This document shows, piece after piece, positions 10,401-20,170 of a stretch of 64,000 nucleotides of DNA. Source of the stretch: Barnesiella propionica (lineage in GTDB: Bacteria; Bacteroidota; Bacteroidia; Bacteroidales; Barnesiellaceae); NCBI RefSeq assembly GCF_025567045.1, contig NZ_JAOQJK010000008.1, positions 1 to 64,000 of the forward strand. Direction: 5' to 3'. Position 1 is the stretch's first letter. Each line of letters starts with the position of its first letter. The position numbers and the translations under genes are program-made. The notes beneath the pieces were generated by a model. The model ran no database searches, was not told where the DNA came from, and saw nothing but the letters and a program-made list of their open reading frames with translations.

Positions 10401-10716
10401 CCGCTTTGATTTCAAGATCATGCAAGATTTTAATCTTAATATAGGTTCCCGCCGTTATGGTTTGCAGGTTAGTTTGGATATATTGAATGTCGGTAATCTT
10501 TTCAATTCCGGTTGGGGGGTTGAAAAAGCGAACGGTTTGGCAAGTTTCGGAAATATCCGGTTATTGAAAACGGCCGGTGTTAACGCCGATAAGAAACCTG
10601 TATATCAGGTAAATGCTGCTAATAAAACTTTGTTCGAAAAGAATGCACGCTGGAGTTATGATATTTCCAGTGATAATACCTGGGGTATGATGCTGGGAGT
10701 TCGTTTATCATTTTAA
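7468..10716 (+). CDS. Oar-like TonB-dependent outer-membrane receptor
   Basis: The protein of 1082 residues has a signal peptide (about 1-23, ending VLRAQ) and a carboxypeptidase-regulatory-like beta-sandwich (about residues 28-115: AISGRVTGNDGEALPGAVIL, LKASYLGYQP). It continues with a plug domain (about 120-235: NRSISDFTKLSPYAGRN, SIDGAPLNDNFG, NAVTKSGTNDFSG) and a long beta-barrel ending in Phe (LGVRLSF), the usual outer-membrane insertion signal. Members of this family resemble Oar of Myxococcus rather than SusC, and no SusD-like lipoprotein gene follows. The substrate is unknown. It is transcribed divergently from the sensor kinase, so co-regulation is possible but not shown. Confidence 0.9.
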   Translation: MKKIRIILFLLLGIFVFVPVLRAQITTCAISGRVTGNDGEALPGAVILITHLPSGSVSRTVTNTNGWYHVEGLRAGGPYTLKASYLGYQPTVYTQINLQLGNRDDVNLEMKGADIELKDLVVTGNKSSARTGTSTQITSRQLTTVPTLNRSISDFTKLSPYAGRNNTFAGRDGRYNYVSIDGAPLNDNFGLSSNYMPGGNAQPISLDVLENIRIDVAPFDVKYSNFTGAAVNAVTKSGTNDFSGTAYGYFRPKSFSGKSIDGIDIPNAQTRHSELYGITLGGPIIKNKLFFFINGEIENESYPGVQWRPSEDGVGDVTQKISRTSVGDMKRMSDFLQSQYGYSTGKYNNFDNFSGFNWKIMARVDWNINLKNKLTLRYNGVQSKNDDLVNSSSFGGYRDSRVGDASMAFENSNFKYKNKVMSVVGELNSQFTPFIFNKFLATYSYVNDTREIYGSPFPFVDIDKNGKQYMSFGSEIFTPGNDVTSKVLSFIDNVTFSLDDHYLTAGISFDKYAFRNAYMRYAWGYYRYASMEDFINNAKPTAFALTYGYNGREVPYADLDFGMGAVYVQDEWSIGPSFKLNYGLRLDLPFYMNDLPDNQAVSELRFADNRQIDVSKWPKSKLLFSPRVAFTYDVLKDHSLMLKGGTGIFTGVLPFVWFTNQPANSGYLQNKVELTANQLPDNFRFNTDYREVLKQYPDLLASTPATQAPGSVCFVDPKFKMPQVWRSSLSIEWQLPYDFMLSANAMYTRDIYNVVQNNVNEKPATDKFAGNDNRDYWPAKDNRINKNISDAMMLTNGNEKGYQYSFNVELIKKFASGFSGSVSYTYSQAKDLTANPGSVAKSSWQYNVAVNSLNNPGLSYSSFSIPHRIIAQAMYEISYLKHFKTTVALLYQASPIGRMSYIYPADLNGDGVGSDLMYVPSAKDELLFKDITDNNNNVTFSADEQREVFWNYINNDSYLKSRKGKYTERFGCVMPWVHRFDFKIMQDFNLNIGSRRYGLQVSLDILNVGNLFNSGWGVEKANGLASFGNIRLLKTAGVNADKKPVYQVNAANKTLFEKNARWSYDISSDNTWGMMLGVRLSF

Positions 10717-10742
10717 AAAAAAGATACGGTCCTTGTTGGAAG

Positions 10743-10782
10743 AGAATGGTTGCAAATATCAATTTGCAGCCATTCTTTTTTG
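10743..10782 (+). terminator. Rho-independent terminator of the Oar-like receptor gene
   Basis: A 14-bp stem (GAATGGTTGCAAAT pairing with ATTTGCAGCCATTC, one G-U) with a three-base loop is followed by TTTTTT. It begins about 27 bases after the stop codon. Confidence 0.85.
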
Positions 10783-10901
10783 TTTTCTTGTATTGGAAAA
10801 TTGTGTAAAGATGGCGGAAAAATCTCTTGAAACGGTTTATTCGGTTACTGAAGTATCTGAATATTTCTCCTGTGATAAATATATGTTCTGATTTTCTTAT
10901 A

Positions 10902-10937
10902 ATAAAAATCCCCGACCATACGATCAGGGATTTTTAT
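10902..10937 (-). terminator. frdB: Terminator of the frdCAB operon
   Basis: The stem ATAAAAATCCCCGA pairs with TCAGGGATTTTTAT (one G-U) around an eight-base loop. On the minus strand it lies about 47 bases after the frdB stop and includes a T-run. The A/T tails on both sides could let it work in both directions. Confidence 0.8.
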
Positions 10938-10983
10938 AAAAATATTTTTCACCGATATCGGTTCTGTTGCAAAAAACTTCTGT

Positions 10984-11739
10984 TTAGTCTTCCAGTTTAG
11001 CACAAATGAACTCGCGGTTAAGACGGGCGATATTGGTTAGAGAAATACTTTTCGGGCATTCTGCTTCGCATGCCCCGGTATTGGTACAATTTCCAAAACC
11101 GAGTTCGTCCATTTTAGAGAGCATGGCCTTAGCGCGTGCTTTAGCCTCTATTTTTCCCTGAGGCAGTAATGCAAACTGGCTTACTTTTGCCGATACGAAA
11201 AGCATTGCCGATCCGTTTTTACAAGCAGCTACACAAGCGCCGCAACCTATGCATGAAGCAGAATCCATCGCTTCGTCTGCATCTATTTTAGAAATAGGCA
11301 GGGCGTTTGCATCTTGTGCTCCTCCCGCGTTGATAGAAATATAACCACCTGCTTGTTGTATTTTATCGAAAGCAGTACGGTCTACCATGAGGTCGCGAAT
11401 AACGGGGAAACCGGCCGAACGCCAAGGCTCGATGGTTATCGTATCTCCGTCATTGAATTTGCGCATATGTAACTGACAGGTCGTTACGGCGGTGTCGGGC
11501 CCGTGAGGATGCCCGTTGATGTATAGAGAGCACATACCGCAAATACCTTCGCGGCAATCATGGTCGAATACTACGGGTTCCTGATTTTCACTGATCAGTT
11601 TTTCGTTAAGTACGTCCAGCATTTCGAGGAACGAACTGTCTGTCGAAACACCATCCAAAGAATATGTCTGAAAAGCACCTTTTTCTTTAGGTCCTCTTTG
11701 ACGCCAAATTTTGAGCGTTATATTGATTGTTTTTTCCAT
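10984..11739 (-). CDS. frdB: Fumarate reductase/succinate dehydrogenase iron-sulfur subunit
   Basis: This 251-residue subunit passes electrons between the quinone-linked cytochrome b and the flavoprotein. The [2Fe-2S] ligands are Cys62, Cys67 and Cys70 (CREGICGMC) with Cys88. A second set comprises Cys163, Cys166, Cys169 and Cys173 ([11 protein letters not shown]), and a third Cys218, Cys224 and Cys228 ([14 protein letters not shown]). It is the last gene of frdCAB. In gut Bacteroidales the complex works mainly as fumarate reductase, making succinate during anaerobic fermentation. The sequence alone does not fix the direction. Confidence 0.95.
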   Translation of the reverse strand: MEKTINITLKIWRQRGPKEKGAFQTYSLDGVSTDSSFLEMLDVLNEKLISENQEPVVFDHDCREGICGMCSLYINGHPHGPDTAVTTCQLHMRKFNDGDTITIEPWRSAGFPVIRDLMVDRTAFDKIQQAGGYISINAGGAQDANALPISKIDADEAMDSASCIGCGACVAACKNGSAMLFVSAKVSQFALLPQGKIEAKARAKAMLSKMDELGFGNCTNTGACEAECPKSISLTNIARLNREFICAKLED

Positions 11740-11807
11740 AACTGTAAATATATTGGCCGTTACCGCTTCAGGTCGTAATCCCGAAAGGTGGGCGGCGCGT
11801 AAAAGAA

Positions 11808-13748
11808 TTATTGTTTATAATTACGTGTTTGAACTTTAATAGCTTCGTATTTCAGTTCTTCTTTCAATAATTCGGGCTTTTTATCTTCACCTTCATATTT
11901 CCAGCAACTAACGTACATATATTCATCATCACGGCGTTTTGCTTCACCCTCTTCCGTTTGATATTCTTCACGGAAATGACCGCCGCATGATTCGTTACGG
12001 TTCAAGGCATCGAGTGCCATTAATTTTCCAATTTCAAAGAAGTCTTCTACACGCAGTGCTTTTTCGAGTTCAACATTGAGAGTATTGGCTTCGCCCGGTA
12101 TTCGTACATTGGCATAGAATTCTTTTTTCAGTTTTTCTATTTCTTCTAAAGCATGATTCAATCCGGCTTCGTTCCGGGCCATACCTACGTATTCGGTCAT
12201 GATATGTCCCAGTTCTTTGTGGAAAGAGTCTACAGATCGTTTTCCTTTTACTTTCATCAGTCGTTCGATACGTTTCTCTACATTTTTCTCTGCTTCCGAG
12301 AATTCGGGGAAATCGGTACTGAAGTGAGGTACTGTGATCTGATCTGAAAGATAGTTCTGAATTGTGTAAGGGAGCACGAAATAACCGTCTGCCAAACCTT
12401 GCATAAGAGCTGATGCGCCCAAACGGTTTGCGCCGTGGTCGGAGAAATTCGCTTCACCTATGGCGAACAGTCCTGGAACAGAAGTCATTAATTCGTAATC
12501 TACCCAGATACCTCCCATAGTATAGTGGGAAGCAGGATAAATCATCATCGGGGTTTTGTATGGATTGTCATCCGTGATCTTTTCATACATCTGGAACAAG
12601 TTTCCGTAACGGTCGCGTACGGCAGCTTCACCTAAACGTTCGATCGACTCTTTGAAATCCAAATATACGGCACGGCCTGTACCTACACCGAAACCGGCGT
12701 CGCAACGTTCTTTAGCAGCACGTGAAGCGACATCGCGGGGTACGAGGTTACCGAATGCCGGGTAACGGCGTTCCAGATAGTAATCGCGGTCTTCTTCTTT
12801 TATTTCGGTCGGTTTCAATTTACCGGCACGGATAGCTTCTGCATCTTCTTTTTTCTTTGGAACCCATATACGGCCGTCATTACGCAGAGATTCTGACATT
12901 AAAGTCAGTTTTGACTGGAATTCCCCGTGAACCGGAATACAGGTAGGATGTATCTGCGCATAAGCAGGATTTGCGAAATAAGCTCCTTTGTGGTAGCATT
13001 GTATGGCGGCAGAGCCATTAGATGCCATGGCATTGGTCGACAAGAAGAATACATTTCCGTATCCGCCTGTAGCGATAACCACGGCATGAGCGGCAAAACG
13101 TTCGATCTTACCTGTAATCAGATTACGTGCTATGATACCGCGGGCACGTCCGTCTATAATTACCAGATCTAGCATTTCATAACGGTTGAATTGCTTAACA
13201 GTACCTTTTTTTACCTGACGGTTTAAGGAAGAATAGGCACCTAACAATAACTGTTGTCCGGTCTGCCCTTTAGCATAGAAAGTACGTGAAACCTGTGCAC
13301 CGCCGAATGAACGGTTTGCCAGCAAACCTCCGTATTCGCGTGCAAAAGGAACTCCTTGTGCGACGCACTGGTCTATGATATTGTTGGACACCTCGGCCAG
13401 ACGATAAACATTTGCTTCGCGTGCCCGGTAGTCACCACCTTTGATGGTATCGTAGAAAAGACGATAAACAGAGTCGCCGTCGTTCTGATAGTTCTTGGCG
13501 GCATTTATACCTCCTTGTGCGGCAATAGAGTGTGCACGGCGGGGAGAATCCTGTATGCAGAAATTAAGTACATTGAATCCTAGTTCTCCTAACGTAGCGG
13601 CAGCAGAACCTCCGGCCAGACCGGTACCCACAACGATGACATCGAGACGGCGTTTGTTAGCCGGATTCACCAATTTCTGGTGAGCTTTATAATTTGTCCA
13701 CTTTTCGGCCAAAGGACCTTCGGGGATTTTTGAATTTATTGTTGTCAT
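11808..13748 (-). CDS. frdA: Fumarate reductase/succinate dehydrogenase flavoprotein subunit
   Basis: This is the catalytic subunit (646 residues). It has an FAD dinucleotide-binding motif ([14 protein letters not shown], residues 41-54) and the [14 protein letters not shown] segment, where His73 is the probable covalent FAD site. It also has the substrate/active-site regions [15 protein letters not shown] and [13 protein letters not shown], and the FAD cap motif [13 protein letters not shown]. Long inserts relative to the E. coli enzyme are typical of the Bacteroides/Wolinella type. It lies between frdC (57-base gap) and frdB (69-base gap) and belongs to one operon with them. Confidence 0.95.
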   Translation of the reverse strand: MTTINSKIPEGPLAEKWTNYKAHQKLVNPANKRRLDVIVVGTGLAGGSAAATLGELGFNVLNFCIQDSPRRAHSIAAQGGINAAKNYQNDGDSVYRLFYDTIKGGDYRAREANVYRLAEVSNNIIDQCVAQGVPFAREYGGLLANRSFGGAQVSRTFYAKGQTGQQLLLGAYSSLNRQVKKGTVKQFNRYEMLDLVIIDGRARGIIARNLITGKIERFAAHAVVIATGGYGNVFFLSTNAMASNGSAAIQCYHKGAYFANPAYAQIHPTCIPVHGEFQSKLTLMSESLRNDGRIWVPKKKEDAEAIRAGKLKPTEIKEEDRDYYLERRYPAFGNLVPRDVASRAAKERCDAGFGVGTGRAVYLDFKESIERLGEAAVRDRYGNLFQMYEKITDDNPYKTPMMIYPASHYTMGGIWVDYELMTSVPGLFAIGEANFSDHGANRLGASALMQGLADGYFVLPYTIQNYLSDQITVPHFSTDFPEFSEAEKNVEKRIERLMKVKGKRSVDSFHKELGHIMTEYVGMARNEAGLNHALEEIEKLKKEFYANVRIPGEANTLNVELEKALRVEDFFEIGKLMALDALNRNESCGGHFREEYQTEEGEAKRRDDEYMYVSCWKYEGEDKKPELLKEELKYEAIKVQTRNYKQ

Positions 13749-13804
13749 AACGAATATTTTTCTTTGTAACTGATAATATTTTTAATCTCCTATATATAAC
13801 AGGT

Positions 13805-14482
13805 TCAGCATCCCATTAAGCCGTAACGTACGTAGAAATAGATTACGACTACGGCGAAACCTATAAAAATAAGGGTTGCGAAAATGTTAGAGATCGTTTT
13901 CCAGCGTTCAAACCAAACCTTGTTGTTGATGCCGATAGTTTGCATGGCACTCCAGAAGCCGTGAGTAAGGTGGAACCAGATAGCAATGAACCAAACCAGA
14001 TAAAGAACGGCAAAAAGAGGATTGCTGAAAGTTTCGCGGATAAGAGCAGCTCCGTCGTGAGGATTCACGTCAGGAAGGATTCCGGTAATTTCGTTGAATT
14101 GCATTTTGAACCAGAATTGGGCCAGATGTAATACAAAGAAAAGCAAAACGATGATACCCAAAACCAGCATGTTTTGTGATGCCCATTCTACATTTTTGGG
14201 CCGGGCATTAACTGCATAACGGTCATTACCGCGAGCCTTGCGATTTTGCAGTGTAAGCCAGAATGCATAAATGATGTGTACCACGAAACCGGCAGCAAGA
14301 ACGAGAGTCCCTACCAATGCATACCAATTGGCTCCCAGAAATTTACATACCGCGTTGTAGGCATCTTCCGAGATCACAGCCACCAGGTTCATCGACATGT
14401 GAAATGTTAAAAATAGGATGAGAAAAAGTCCTGAAATGCTCATAACTACTTTCCGTCCTATAGACGAGTTACTTAACCACAT
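13805..14482 (-). CDS. frdC: Fumarate reductase/succinate dehydrogenase cytochrome b subunit
   Basis: A 225-residue membrane protein with five predicted TM helices (about 13-35, 57-80, 103-124, 155-175, 195-218) and several helix histidines suited to heme b ligation (His28, FVVHIIYAF, LHLAQFWF, WFHLTHGFW). It anchors FrdA and FrdB to the inner face of the cytoplasmic membrane and exchanges electrons with menaquinone. It is the single-anchor di-heme type found in Bacteroides, so no frdD gene is expected, and none is present. First gene of the operon. Confidence 0.92.
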   Translation of the reverse strand: MWLSNSSIGRKVVMSISGLFLILFLTFHMSMNLVAVISEDAYNAVCKFLGANWYALVGTLVLAAGFVVHIIYAFWLTLQNRKARGNDRYAVNARPKNVEWASQNMLVLGIIVLLFFVLHLAQFWFKMQFNEITGILPDVNPHDGAALIRETFSNPLFAVLYLVWFIAIWFHLTHGFWSAMQTIGINNKVWFERWKTISNIFATLIFIGFAVVVIYFYVRYGLMGC

Positions 14483-14541
14483 AGGATTTAAAATTTAAGT
14501 TATTATTGTGTTTATGAAATTCACACGTAATTTACTACGCG

Positions 14542-14573
14542 CAAAATTAGGGTAATAAAGCGATATTAACAAG
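14542..14573 (-). promoter_or_regulatory. frdC: Promoter of frdCAB
   Basis: On the minus strand a -33-like CTTG (14570-14573) is followed after 20 bases by TAATTTTG (14542-14549), which matches TAnnTTTG. Transcription would start near 14535, about 50 bases before the frdC ATG. Confidence 0.55.
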
Positions 14574-14675
14574 TGATTAAGGAATTTTTTCTTTAATTTC
14601 AATAGTAAATTGCATGTAAGACTTGGCTACTTTGGATTTCTCTTTTTACCGGATTTTTTTAATATCTTTTTAAAT

Positions 14676-14706
14676 ATTGATAAGTAAATATATTATGTTA
14701 CTTTTG
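14676..14706 (+). promoter_or_regulatory. Promoter of the flavin oxidoreductase gene
   Basis: ATTG (14676-14679), 19 bases, then TACTTTTG (14699-14706). The expected transcription start near 14713 lies at or after the first possible ATG (14712). This favours the ATG at 14724 or a leaderless message. Confidence 0.5.
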
Positions 14707-14723
14707 TAAAAATGATATACTAT

Positions 14724-16304
14724 ATGGACAATTCTTATAAACGAGCTGTTATTGCCGGAGCTGGTCCTGCAGGCCTTACGGCGGCCAGGGAGTTTTTACG
14801 CAAGACCGGGATAAAACCGGTGATATTCGAAGCTGACGATTGTGTGGGAGGTATTTCTCGTACAGTTAATTATAAAGGAAATAGGATTGATATCGGTGGT
14901 CATCGCTTTTTTTCGAAAAATACGCTGGTTATGGATATTTGGTCGTCAATGATGCCTTTGCAGTCTGCTCCGTCTCTTGATGAAATTTTGTTGGGAGAGA
15001 AACGTTCTACGGACAATGTTCCCGGAAATCCTGAGAATATGCAACAGGTGTGGCTGAACCGCCGGAGGGTATCTCGAATATTTTATTTACGTCATTTTTT
15101 TGATTATCCGATATCTCTAAGCTGGTCTACTTTTTCCAATATGGGGCTGTGGAGGACTGTGAATGCAGGAGCTGGGTATATTTGGTCCTGTATGTTTAAA
15201 AAGGAAGAAACGTCTTTGGAGAATTTTTATATAAACCGGTTCGGAAAACCGTTATATAAGATGTTCTTCGAGGATTATACGACTAAAGTATGGGGAGTGC
15301 ATCCGTCTTTGCTGGGAGCTGATTGGGGTAGTCAAAGGGTCAAAGGGCTTTCTCTTTTAGCCGTATTGAAAGATGTTATTTCTAAATCGTTATGCTCTAA
15401 AAATAGTCGTCAGAAGAAAGACGTAGAAACCTCTTTGATAGAACAGTTCATATATCCTAAATTAGGGCCCGGACAATTATGGGAGCGTATGGCGGATGAA
15501 ATTGTATCATTATCGGGAGAGTTATATAAAAAACAACGGGTGACCCGTGTTATCGTGCAGGATAAAAAAGTGATAGCGGTAGAGACGAAGGATGATAAGG
15601 GAGATATAAAAAGAACGGATTGCGATTATTTTTTGTCCTCGATGCCGTTGAATGAGCTGCTTCCTTCTTTGCAAGGAATCGATATCCCTGAAGATGTGAT
15701 GCGTATCGCTACCGAGTTACCGTATCGTGATTTTATTACGGTAGGTCTGTTGGTAAAAGATTTAAAAATTAAAAATAAAACGAAGCTTAAAACTTATCGT
15801 AACCAAATTCCCGATACCTGGATATATATACAGGAGCGAGATGTGAAAATAGGTCGTTTGCAGATTTTCAATAACTGGTCTCCGTACATGGTGGAAGATT
15901 ATGAGAACACAATGTGGATAGGGCTGGAATATTTTTGTGCCGAAGGAGATGAAATGTGGAATATGGATGATGAAGCATTTATTGAAATGGCAAAAGACGA
16001 ATTGTATAAAATAGGTTTGTTGGCAAAAGAAGATGTTATCGATGCTGTCCGCATTAAAATGCCGAAAGCTTATCCTTCTTATTTTGGCAGTTATTATAGC
16101 CTGGATAAGGTAAAGGATTTTCTGGACTCCATTGAGAATCTTTATTGCATAGGTCGTAACGGACAGCACCGGTATAATAATATGGATCATTCCATGCTGA
16201 CAGCAATCGAAGCGGTTAAAAATATAGAAGAAGGAGGATATGCTTCTAAATCTCACATTTGGAATGTGAACAGTGAAACAGAATATCATGAAGTTAAGAA
16301 ATAA
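14724..16304 (+). CDS. FAD/NAD(P)-dependent oxidoreductase, amine oxidase/protoporphyrinogen oxidase-like
   Basis: The protein of 526 residues starts with a Rossmann FAD motif ([17 protein letters not shown]) and a second glycine-rich element ([20 protein letters not shown]), typical of the flavin monooxygenase/amine oxidase fold shared with UDP-galactopyranose mutase and protoporphyrinogen oxidase. The C-terminal FAD contact is [17 protein letters not shown]. Homologues in Bacteroidetes usually sit beside glycan genes. Here it overlaps a glycosyltransferase-like membrane protein, so a role in sugar or lipid-linked glycan conversion is plausible but not shown. An ATG at 14712 would add four residues but conflicts with the -7 element. 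Substrate unknown. Confidence 0.8.
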   Translation: MDNSYKRAVIAGAGPAGLTAAREFLRKTGIKPVIFEADDCVGGISRTVNYKGNRIDIGGHRFFSKNTLVMDIWSSMMPLQSAPSLDEILLGEKRSTDNVPGNPENMQQVWLNRRRVSRIFYLRHFFDYPISLSWSTFSNMGLWRTVNAGAGYIWSCMFKKEETSLENFYINRFGKPLYKMFFEDYTTKVWGVHPSLLGADWGSQRVKGLSLLAVLKDVISKSLCSKNSRQKKDVETSLIEQFIYPKLGPGQLWERMADEIVSLSGELYKKQRVTRVIVQDKKVIAVETKDDKGDIKRTDCDYFLSSMPLNELLPSLQGIDIPEDVMRIATELPYRDFITVGLLVKDLKIKNKTKLKTYRNQIPDTWIYIQERDVKIGRLQIFNNWSPYMVEDYENTMWIGLEYFCAEGDEMWNMDDEAFIEMAKDELYKIGLLAKEDVIDAVRIKMPKAYPSYFGSYYSLDKVKDFLDSIENLYCIGRNGQHRYNNMDHSMLTAIEAVKNIEEGGYASKSHIWNVNSETEYHEVKK

Positions 16305-17598
16305 CGTATGGGGAACTGTGAAGGCTTTTCTTCGAAGTGAGAATTATAAGTATAAATTGTTCCTTATCTATTCTTTATCGCTGCTTTTTAATGGTTGGTT
16401 TTTCGGGACTGTATTGATGGCTCCCGATAGTTATTCTTATATTTCGGCTATCGATACTTTATTGAATGGGGAGCCTGATGTGTTGCGTACACCAGTTTAT
16501 CCTCTTTTATTGGGAATGATGAGAATGATCTTTCCTGTGTCATTTGTTAATATTGCCGTTATATTCCAATATGCCGTTTTTTTTCTTTCTATTTTTTATT
16601 TCCATAAAATTTGTGTCTTTTTTTTCAGGTCACCTGTTTTTTCGTTCTTTACTACTTTGTTGTATGCGTGTCATCCGTATGTTGCTTTATGGTCGAGCTA
16701 TATACTTACCGAATCTTTGGCGTCTTCAGGATTGGTTTTCTGGCTGTGGTTCCTCATTGATTATTATCAAAAAAGAAAATACGGAGCATTGTCGGGTTCT
16801 TTGGTCGTGACATTCCTACTGATCTTTCATCGTCCTTCTTTTTTGTATCTGATTCCTTTCCTGTTAATCTTTTGGGGGTATCAAATGTATAAGGAAAAGT
16901 GTAGTGTAAGGTCGTGGACGGGTTTATTGGGTACGGTGTTGTGTGTCCTGTGCATGGCGGTCTATAGCAGTTGGTTTTCCGGTGTCTATGGTGTGCGCAT
17001 GATGTCTGAAGTGAGTGTAATAAATGAATATAATATTTTACGGGAGAGAGATTTACTCGAGCTTGACGGGGTTTCCGATGCTTTTCGTAATGATATGGCG
17101 AATTTCGATGCCGTTGCTGAGAAAGATTATTTTAAGGAATATTTTTATTTATCGGCGACATATGGTCTTCCTGAGATGAAACGAGTTACTTCCCAATCAC
17201 TGAAAATGAATTATCCTGAATATTTGACTAAAACCGAAAAACAGATTTCGGTTATTGCCAAAACTCCGCTTCTTATACATTGCCATGAAATTGATACGAA
17301 TTATTTCCCATATCGTATCGTTAAAATATTGTCTTTTAAAGTAAAGTTCGGTTTCTTGTATGTGGTCTTGTGGCTTTCTTTGCTTGTCTACATCGTAAAG
17401 ATGGTCACCACGAAGAAATTGCCTTGTGTGTCGCTTTTTGTATGGGGATTGGTTTGGGCTAATTATGTGGTAATTTTGTTGGGAGCACAGGCAGAATGGG
17501 CCAGATTAATGATGCCTTCTTATCCATTGATTTTTTTATTGACGGCACAACTGATAAGTTGTGTGAAAATAGATATTTCGAAGGTCATGTTTAGGTAA
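16288..17598 (+). CDS. Polytopic membrane protein, ArnT/PMT-like glycosyltransferase (GT-C fold) candidate
   Basis: A protein of 436 residues with about ten hydrophobic segments. The first periplasmic loop carries an acidic motif ([12 protein letters not shown]) followed by [12 protein letters not shown], a pattern seen in lipid-dependent GT-C sugar transferases of the dolichyl-phosphate-mannose/ArnT type. The preferred ATG overlaps the oxidoreductase gene by 17 bases, which points to translational coupling; a GTG at 16273 is possible. The donor is likely a polyprenyl-phosphate sugar, by analogy only. The acceptor is unknown. Confidence 0.65.
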   Translation: MKLRNNVWGTVKAFLRSENYKYKLFLIYSLSLLFNGWFFGTVLMAPDSYSYISAIDTLLNGEPDVLRTPVYPLLLGMMRMIFPVSFVNIAVIFQYAVFFLSIFYFHKICVFFFRSPVFSFFTTLLYACHPYVALWSSYILTESLASSGLVFWLWFLIDYYQKRKYGALSGSLVVTFLLIFHRPSFLYLIPFLLIFWGYQMYKEKCSVRSWTGLLGTVLCVLCMAVYSSWFSGVYGVRMMSEVSVINEYNILRERDLLELDGVSDAFRNDMANFDAVAEKDYFKEYFYLSATYGLPEMKRVTSQSLKMNYPEYLTKTEKQISVIAKTPLLIHCHEIDTNYFPYRIVKILSFKVKFGFLYVVLWLSLLVYIVKMVTTKKLPCVSLFVWGLVWANYVVILLGAQAEWARLMMPSYPLIFLLTAQLISCVKIDISKVMFR

Positions 17599-17640
17599 GG
17601 CCAGGTGCTTAAGGTATGGAATAATTTGGAATATGGAAAC

Positions 17641-17675
17641 AAAAAAGACCTTTTCAAATAGAAAAGGTCTTTTTT
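17641..17675. terminator. Bidirectional terminator between the membrane protein gene and tRNA-Gln
   Basis: A perfect 15-bp stem (AAAAAAGACCTTTTC with GAAAAGGTCTTTTTT) and a five-base loop. It has A-runs and T-runs on both flanks, so it can stop the plus-strand operon and the minus-strand tRNA/tyrS transcript. Confidence 0.88.
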
Positions 17676-17678
17676 GAG

Positions 17679-17749
17679 TTGTCTTACCAGGATTCGAACC
17701 TAGACAGGCAGAACCAAAAACTGCAGTGCTACCATTACACCATAAGACA
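17679..17749 (-). tRNA. tRNA-Gln (anticodon TTG)
   Basis: The minus strand folds as a cloverleaf of 71 nt. The acceptor stem is TGTCTTA with TAAGACA, the D arm contains GGTGTAATGGTAGCAC, and the anticodon loop TTTTGGT gives anticodon TTG. The T arm contains the GGTTCGAATCC signature, and the discriminator base is A. The CCA end is not encoded. One T-T mismatch closes the anticodon stem. It lies just downstream of tyrS on the same strand. Confidence 0.95.
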
Positions 17750-17828
17750 ATCCTGTTACTTTGAGTTTATCTCAAAAGCGTGGCAAAGATAGTTGGCTTT
17801 ACTGAAAAAACCAAATTATTTTATCAAA

Positions 17829-19121
17829 TTATTTTGCAATAATCAAGAAATAGTTCTTTTTCCCTTTCTGTACCAAAATGTATTTATTGTTAAGTAGGAA
17901 AGAAGAATCGATGATTGTATCAAAGTTTTCCAGTTTTTCTTTATTTAAAGAAACGCCCCCTCCCTGGGTTAATTTTCTCATTTCTCCTTTTGATGGGAAT
18001 ATCGCCGCATGTTCGGTCGTCAGGTCTACAGCCTTAATGCCGCCCGTAATAATTTCTTTGGATATCTCGAATTGGGGAACTCCTTCGAAAACGGCTAATA
18101 GCGTATCTTCATTCAACTTGCGAAGCTGCTCGGATGTTGAATTGCCGAATAAGATGCCGGAGGCTTCCACGGCAGCTTCGTAATCGGCAGCCGAATGTAC
18201 CATCGTTGTAATTTCTTTTGCCAGTCGTTTTTGCAAAGGACGGAGGTGTGGAGCTTCTGCTTGTTCTGCGATTAATGAATCTATGGTATCTTTATCAAGA
18301 TCGGTGAATATCTTGATATATTTTGCAGCATCTTCATCGCTTACGTTCAACCAGAACTGATAGAATTTATAAGGGGACGTGTAACGGGGATCCAGCCATA
18401 CATTACCCGATTCCGTTTTTCCGAATTTACCCCCGTCTGCTTTAGTGATGAGAGGACAGGTAAGAGCATAAGCTTCGGCGCCTGTCGTGCGGCGTATCAG
18501 TTCGGTTCCGGTCGTGATATTTCCCCATTGGTCCGAACCGCCCATTTGTAACTTACAATTTTTAGTCCGATTAAGATAGGCAAAATCATATCCTTGAACG
18601 AGCTGGTATGAGAATTCCGTAAAAGAAAGCCCGTTGTTATTATCTCCGGCGAGTCGTTTCTTTACCGAATCTTTGGCCATCATATAATTTACCGTTATAT
18701 ATTTGCCCACATCCCGGATAAAATCCAGGAATGAGAAATTTTTCATCCAGTCGTAGTTATTCACTAATTCGGCAGCATTAGGCGCATCTGAATCAAAATC
18801 CAGGAATTTGGATAATTGTTTTTTTATGGCGTTTTGGTTGTGACGTAGCGTTTCTTCATCCAGCAATTTGCGTTCCTGCGATTTCATAGACGGGTCGCCT
18901 ATCATACCGGTAGCACCTCCTACAAGAGCGATGGGTTTATGCCCGGCTCTTTGCAGATGCTTGAGCATCATTATACTTACCAGATGGCCTATGTGCAAGG
19001 AGTCGGCCGTAGGGTCAATGCCTACATAAGCCGTAGTCATTTCTTTTTGTAATTGTTCTTCGGTCCCGGGCATTATGTTATGTATCATCCCGCGCCATTG
19101 GAGTTCTTCTACAAAATTCAT
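17829..19121 (-). CDS. tyrS: Tyrosyl-tRNA synthetase
   Basis: Charges tRNA-Tyr with tyrosine. The 430-residue class I enzyme shows the HIGH signature (SLHIGHLVS, residues 41-49), the tyrosine pocket/Rossmann region ([22 protein letters not shown]), and a KMSKS loop in the variant form KFGKT (232-236). A C-terminal S4-like RNA-binding domain follows (about 365-430). The length is normal. It has its own promoter and is followed on the same strand by tRNA-Gln. Confidence 0.97.
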   Translation of the reverse strand: MNFVEELQWRGMIHNIMPGTEEQLQKEMTTAYVGIDPTADSLHIGHLVSIMMLKHLQRAGHKPIALVGGATGMIGDPSMKSQERKLLDEETLRHNQNAIKKQLSKFLDFDSDAPNAAELVNNYDWMKNFSFLDFIRDVGKYITVNYMMAKDSVKKRLAGDNNNGLSFTEFSYQLVQGYDFAYLNRTKNCKLQMGGSDQWGNITTGTELIRRTTGAEAYALTCPLITKADGGKFGKTESGNVWLDPRYTSPYKFYQFWLNVSDEDAAKYIKIFTDLDKDTIDSLIAEQAEAPHLRPLQKRLAKEITTMVHSAADYEAAVEASGILFGNSTSEQLRKLNEDTLLAVFEGVPQFEISKEIITGGIKAVDLTTEHAAIFPSKGEMRKLTQGGGVSLNKEKLENFDTIIDSSFLLNNKYILVQKGKKNYFLIIAK

Positions 19122-19152
19122 CGAATGATTTTATTTAAAATTTAAGTAGAAG

Positions 19153-19184
19153 CAAAAATACGACACTTTATTGTAAGAAACAAC
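19153..19184 (-). promoter_or_regulatory. tyrS: Promoter of tyrS
   Basis: On the minus strand, GTTG (19181-19184), 20 bases, then TATTTTTG (19153-19160), which fits the Bacteroidetes consensus. The leader would be about 25 bases. Confidence 0.5.
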
Positions 19185-19322
19185 CTTTATACTTTAAAAA
19201 AGATATTTCTGGAGAATGTATAAACAGCTATAGTTTCATTAAAATTATGTATGTCTTATTTTATACGATTTTGTAAATAAAGTAATAAATGAATATATTG
19301 GCTATGAACTGTATCTTCCAAG

Positions 19323-19952
19323 CTATGTTTTGAATGTTTTAAGAATATTTTCTTGTACAGATTTGTGAAGCAGGCTTGCTTCGCATTTTCTGATAGCAGC
19401 AGCTTTCTTATATAATTCTCCGATAGGCGATATACTTTCGTCCGTTTCTATGAACAAATGGGAAAGGGGAGTAATTTTTAGAGATTCCTCTTGATATTTT
19501 TCTCCGAACGAAATATAGATTCCTGCTTTCAAGAGTTGTTCTGCAATTTGCGGTTTTCCTCTAAATCCATGTATGATCCATGGTTGTGTAAGTTTATTGC
19601 ATTTACGGATATGGATAATGTCCTGGCAGGTACGTACCGAATGTATAATTAACGGTTTAGCCAGTTCTTCGGAAATGCGGATGTGTTTCTCGAAATGGAC
19701 TATCTGTTCGTTTTTGCCCGGCCCCCGTAAATTGTCCAGCCCGCTTTCTCCTATAGCTAAAACTTGTACATGGCAGGCTGCGGATTCTAATAATTTCCAT
19801 TGTTCCCGGCTGTATGAGTCGATATACCACGGATGGATTCCAACCGAATAATAAAATCCGGGATTGGGTTTGAACTCTGTCGGTAAAACATTGTGTATAG
19901 CCGACTTAAGAGTAGAAACATGAGTATGTATGTCGTTTATTTCTGATATCAT
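19323..19952 (-). CDS. TatD-family metal-dependent hydrolase
   Basis: A TIM-barrel hydrolase of 209 residues, shorter than the usual 255-265. The metal ligands of the family are visible: His-x-His in INDIHTHVS, Glu in AIGESGLDN, His in LIIHSVRT, His in WIIHGFRG, and Asp in FIETDES. TatD proteins are Mg-dependent DNases or related phosphodiesterases. The shortness affects loops rather than ligands, so it is probably active. It overlaps yidD by four bases (ATGA), at the end of the cluster DUF4271-hemD-rnpA-yidD-tatD. Confidence 0.85.
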   Translation of the reverse strand: MISEINDIHTHVSTLKSAIHNVLPTEFKPNPGFYYSVGIHPWYIDSYSREQWKLLESAACHVQVLAIGESGLDNLRGPGKNEQIVHFEKHIRISEELAKPLIIHSVRTCQDIIHIRKCNKLTQPWIIHGFRGKPQIAEQLLKAGIYISFGEKYQEESLKITPLSHLFIETDESISPIGELYKKAAAIRKCEASLLHKSVQENILKTFKT

Positions 19953-20170
19953 GGTACCGGATCATAACCGCTACCTCCCCAGGGATGGCAGCGTGATAAT
20001 CGTTTTAAAGTGAGCCATAGCCCTTTAAAGGGGCCGTGTTTTTGAATAGCTTCCAGAGCGTATTGAGAACAGGTAGGAGTAAAGCGGCAGGAGGGGGGAG
20101 TAAGAGGTGATATACACATCCTGTAAAACCGTATAGGCAATAATAATATGAAGGTCAATACCTTTTTCAT
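19949..20170 (-). CDS. yidD: Membrane protein insertion efficiency factor YidD
   Basis: A 73-residue protein with an N-terminal amphipathic/hydrophobic segment and the family's conserved core: [45 protein letters not shown]. YidD assists the YidC insertase. Its four-base overlaps with rnpA upstream and the tatD-like gene downstream indicate tight co-translation, as in many bacteria where rnpA, yidD and yidC lie together. Confidence 0.95.
   Translation of the reverse strand: MKKVLTFILLLPIRFYRMCISPLTPPSCRFTPTCSQYALEAIQKHGPFKGLWLTLKRLSRCHPWGGSGYDPVP

Noticed and set aside
10811..10891. A 26-codon plus-strand frame (MAEKSLETVY...) between the receptor terminator and the frd terminator.
   Set aside because: No promoter or ribosome-binding site, a start after a strong terminator, and no recognisable family; too short to support.
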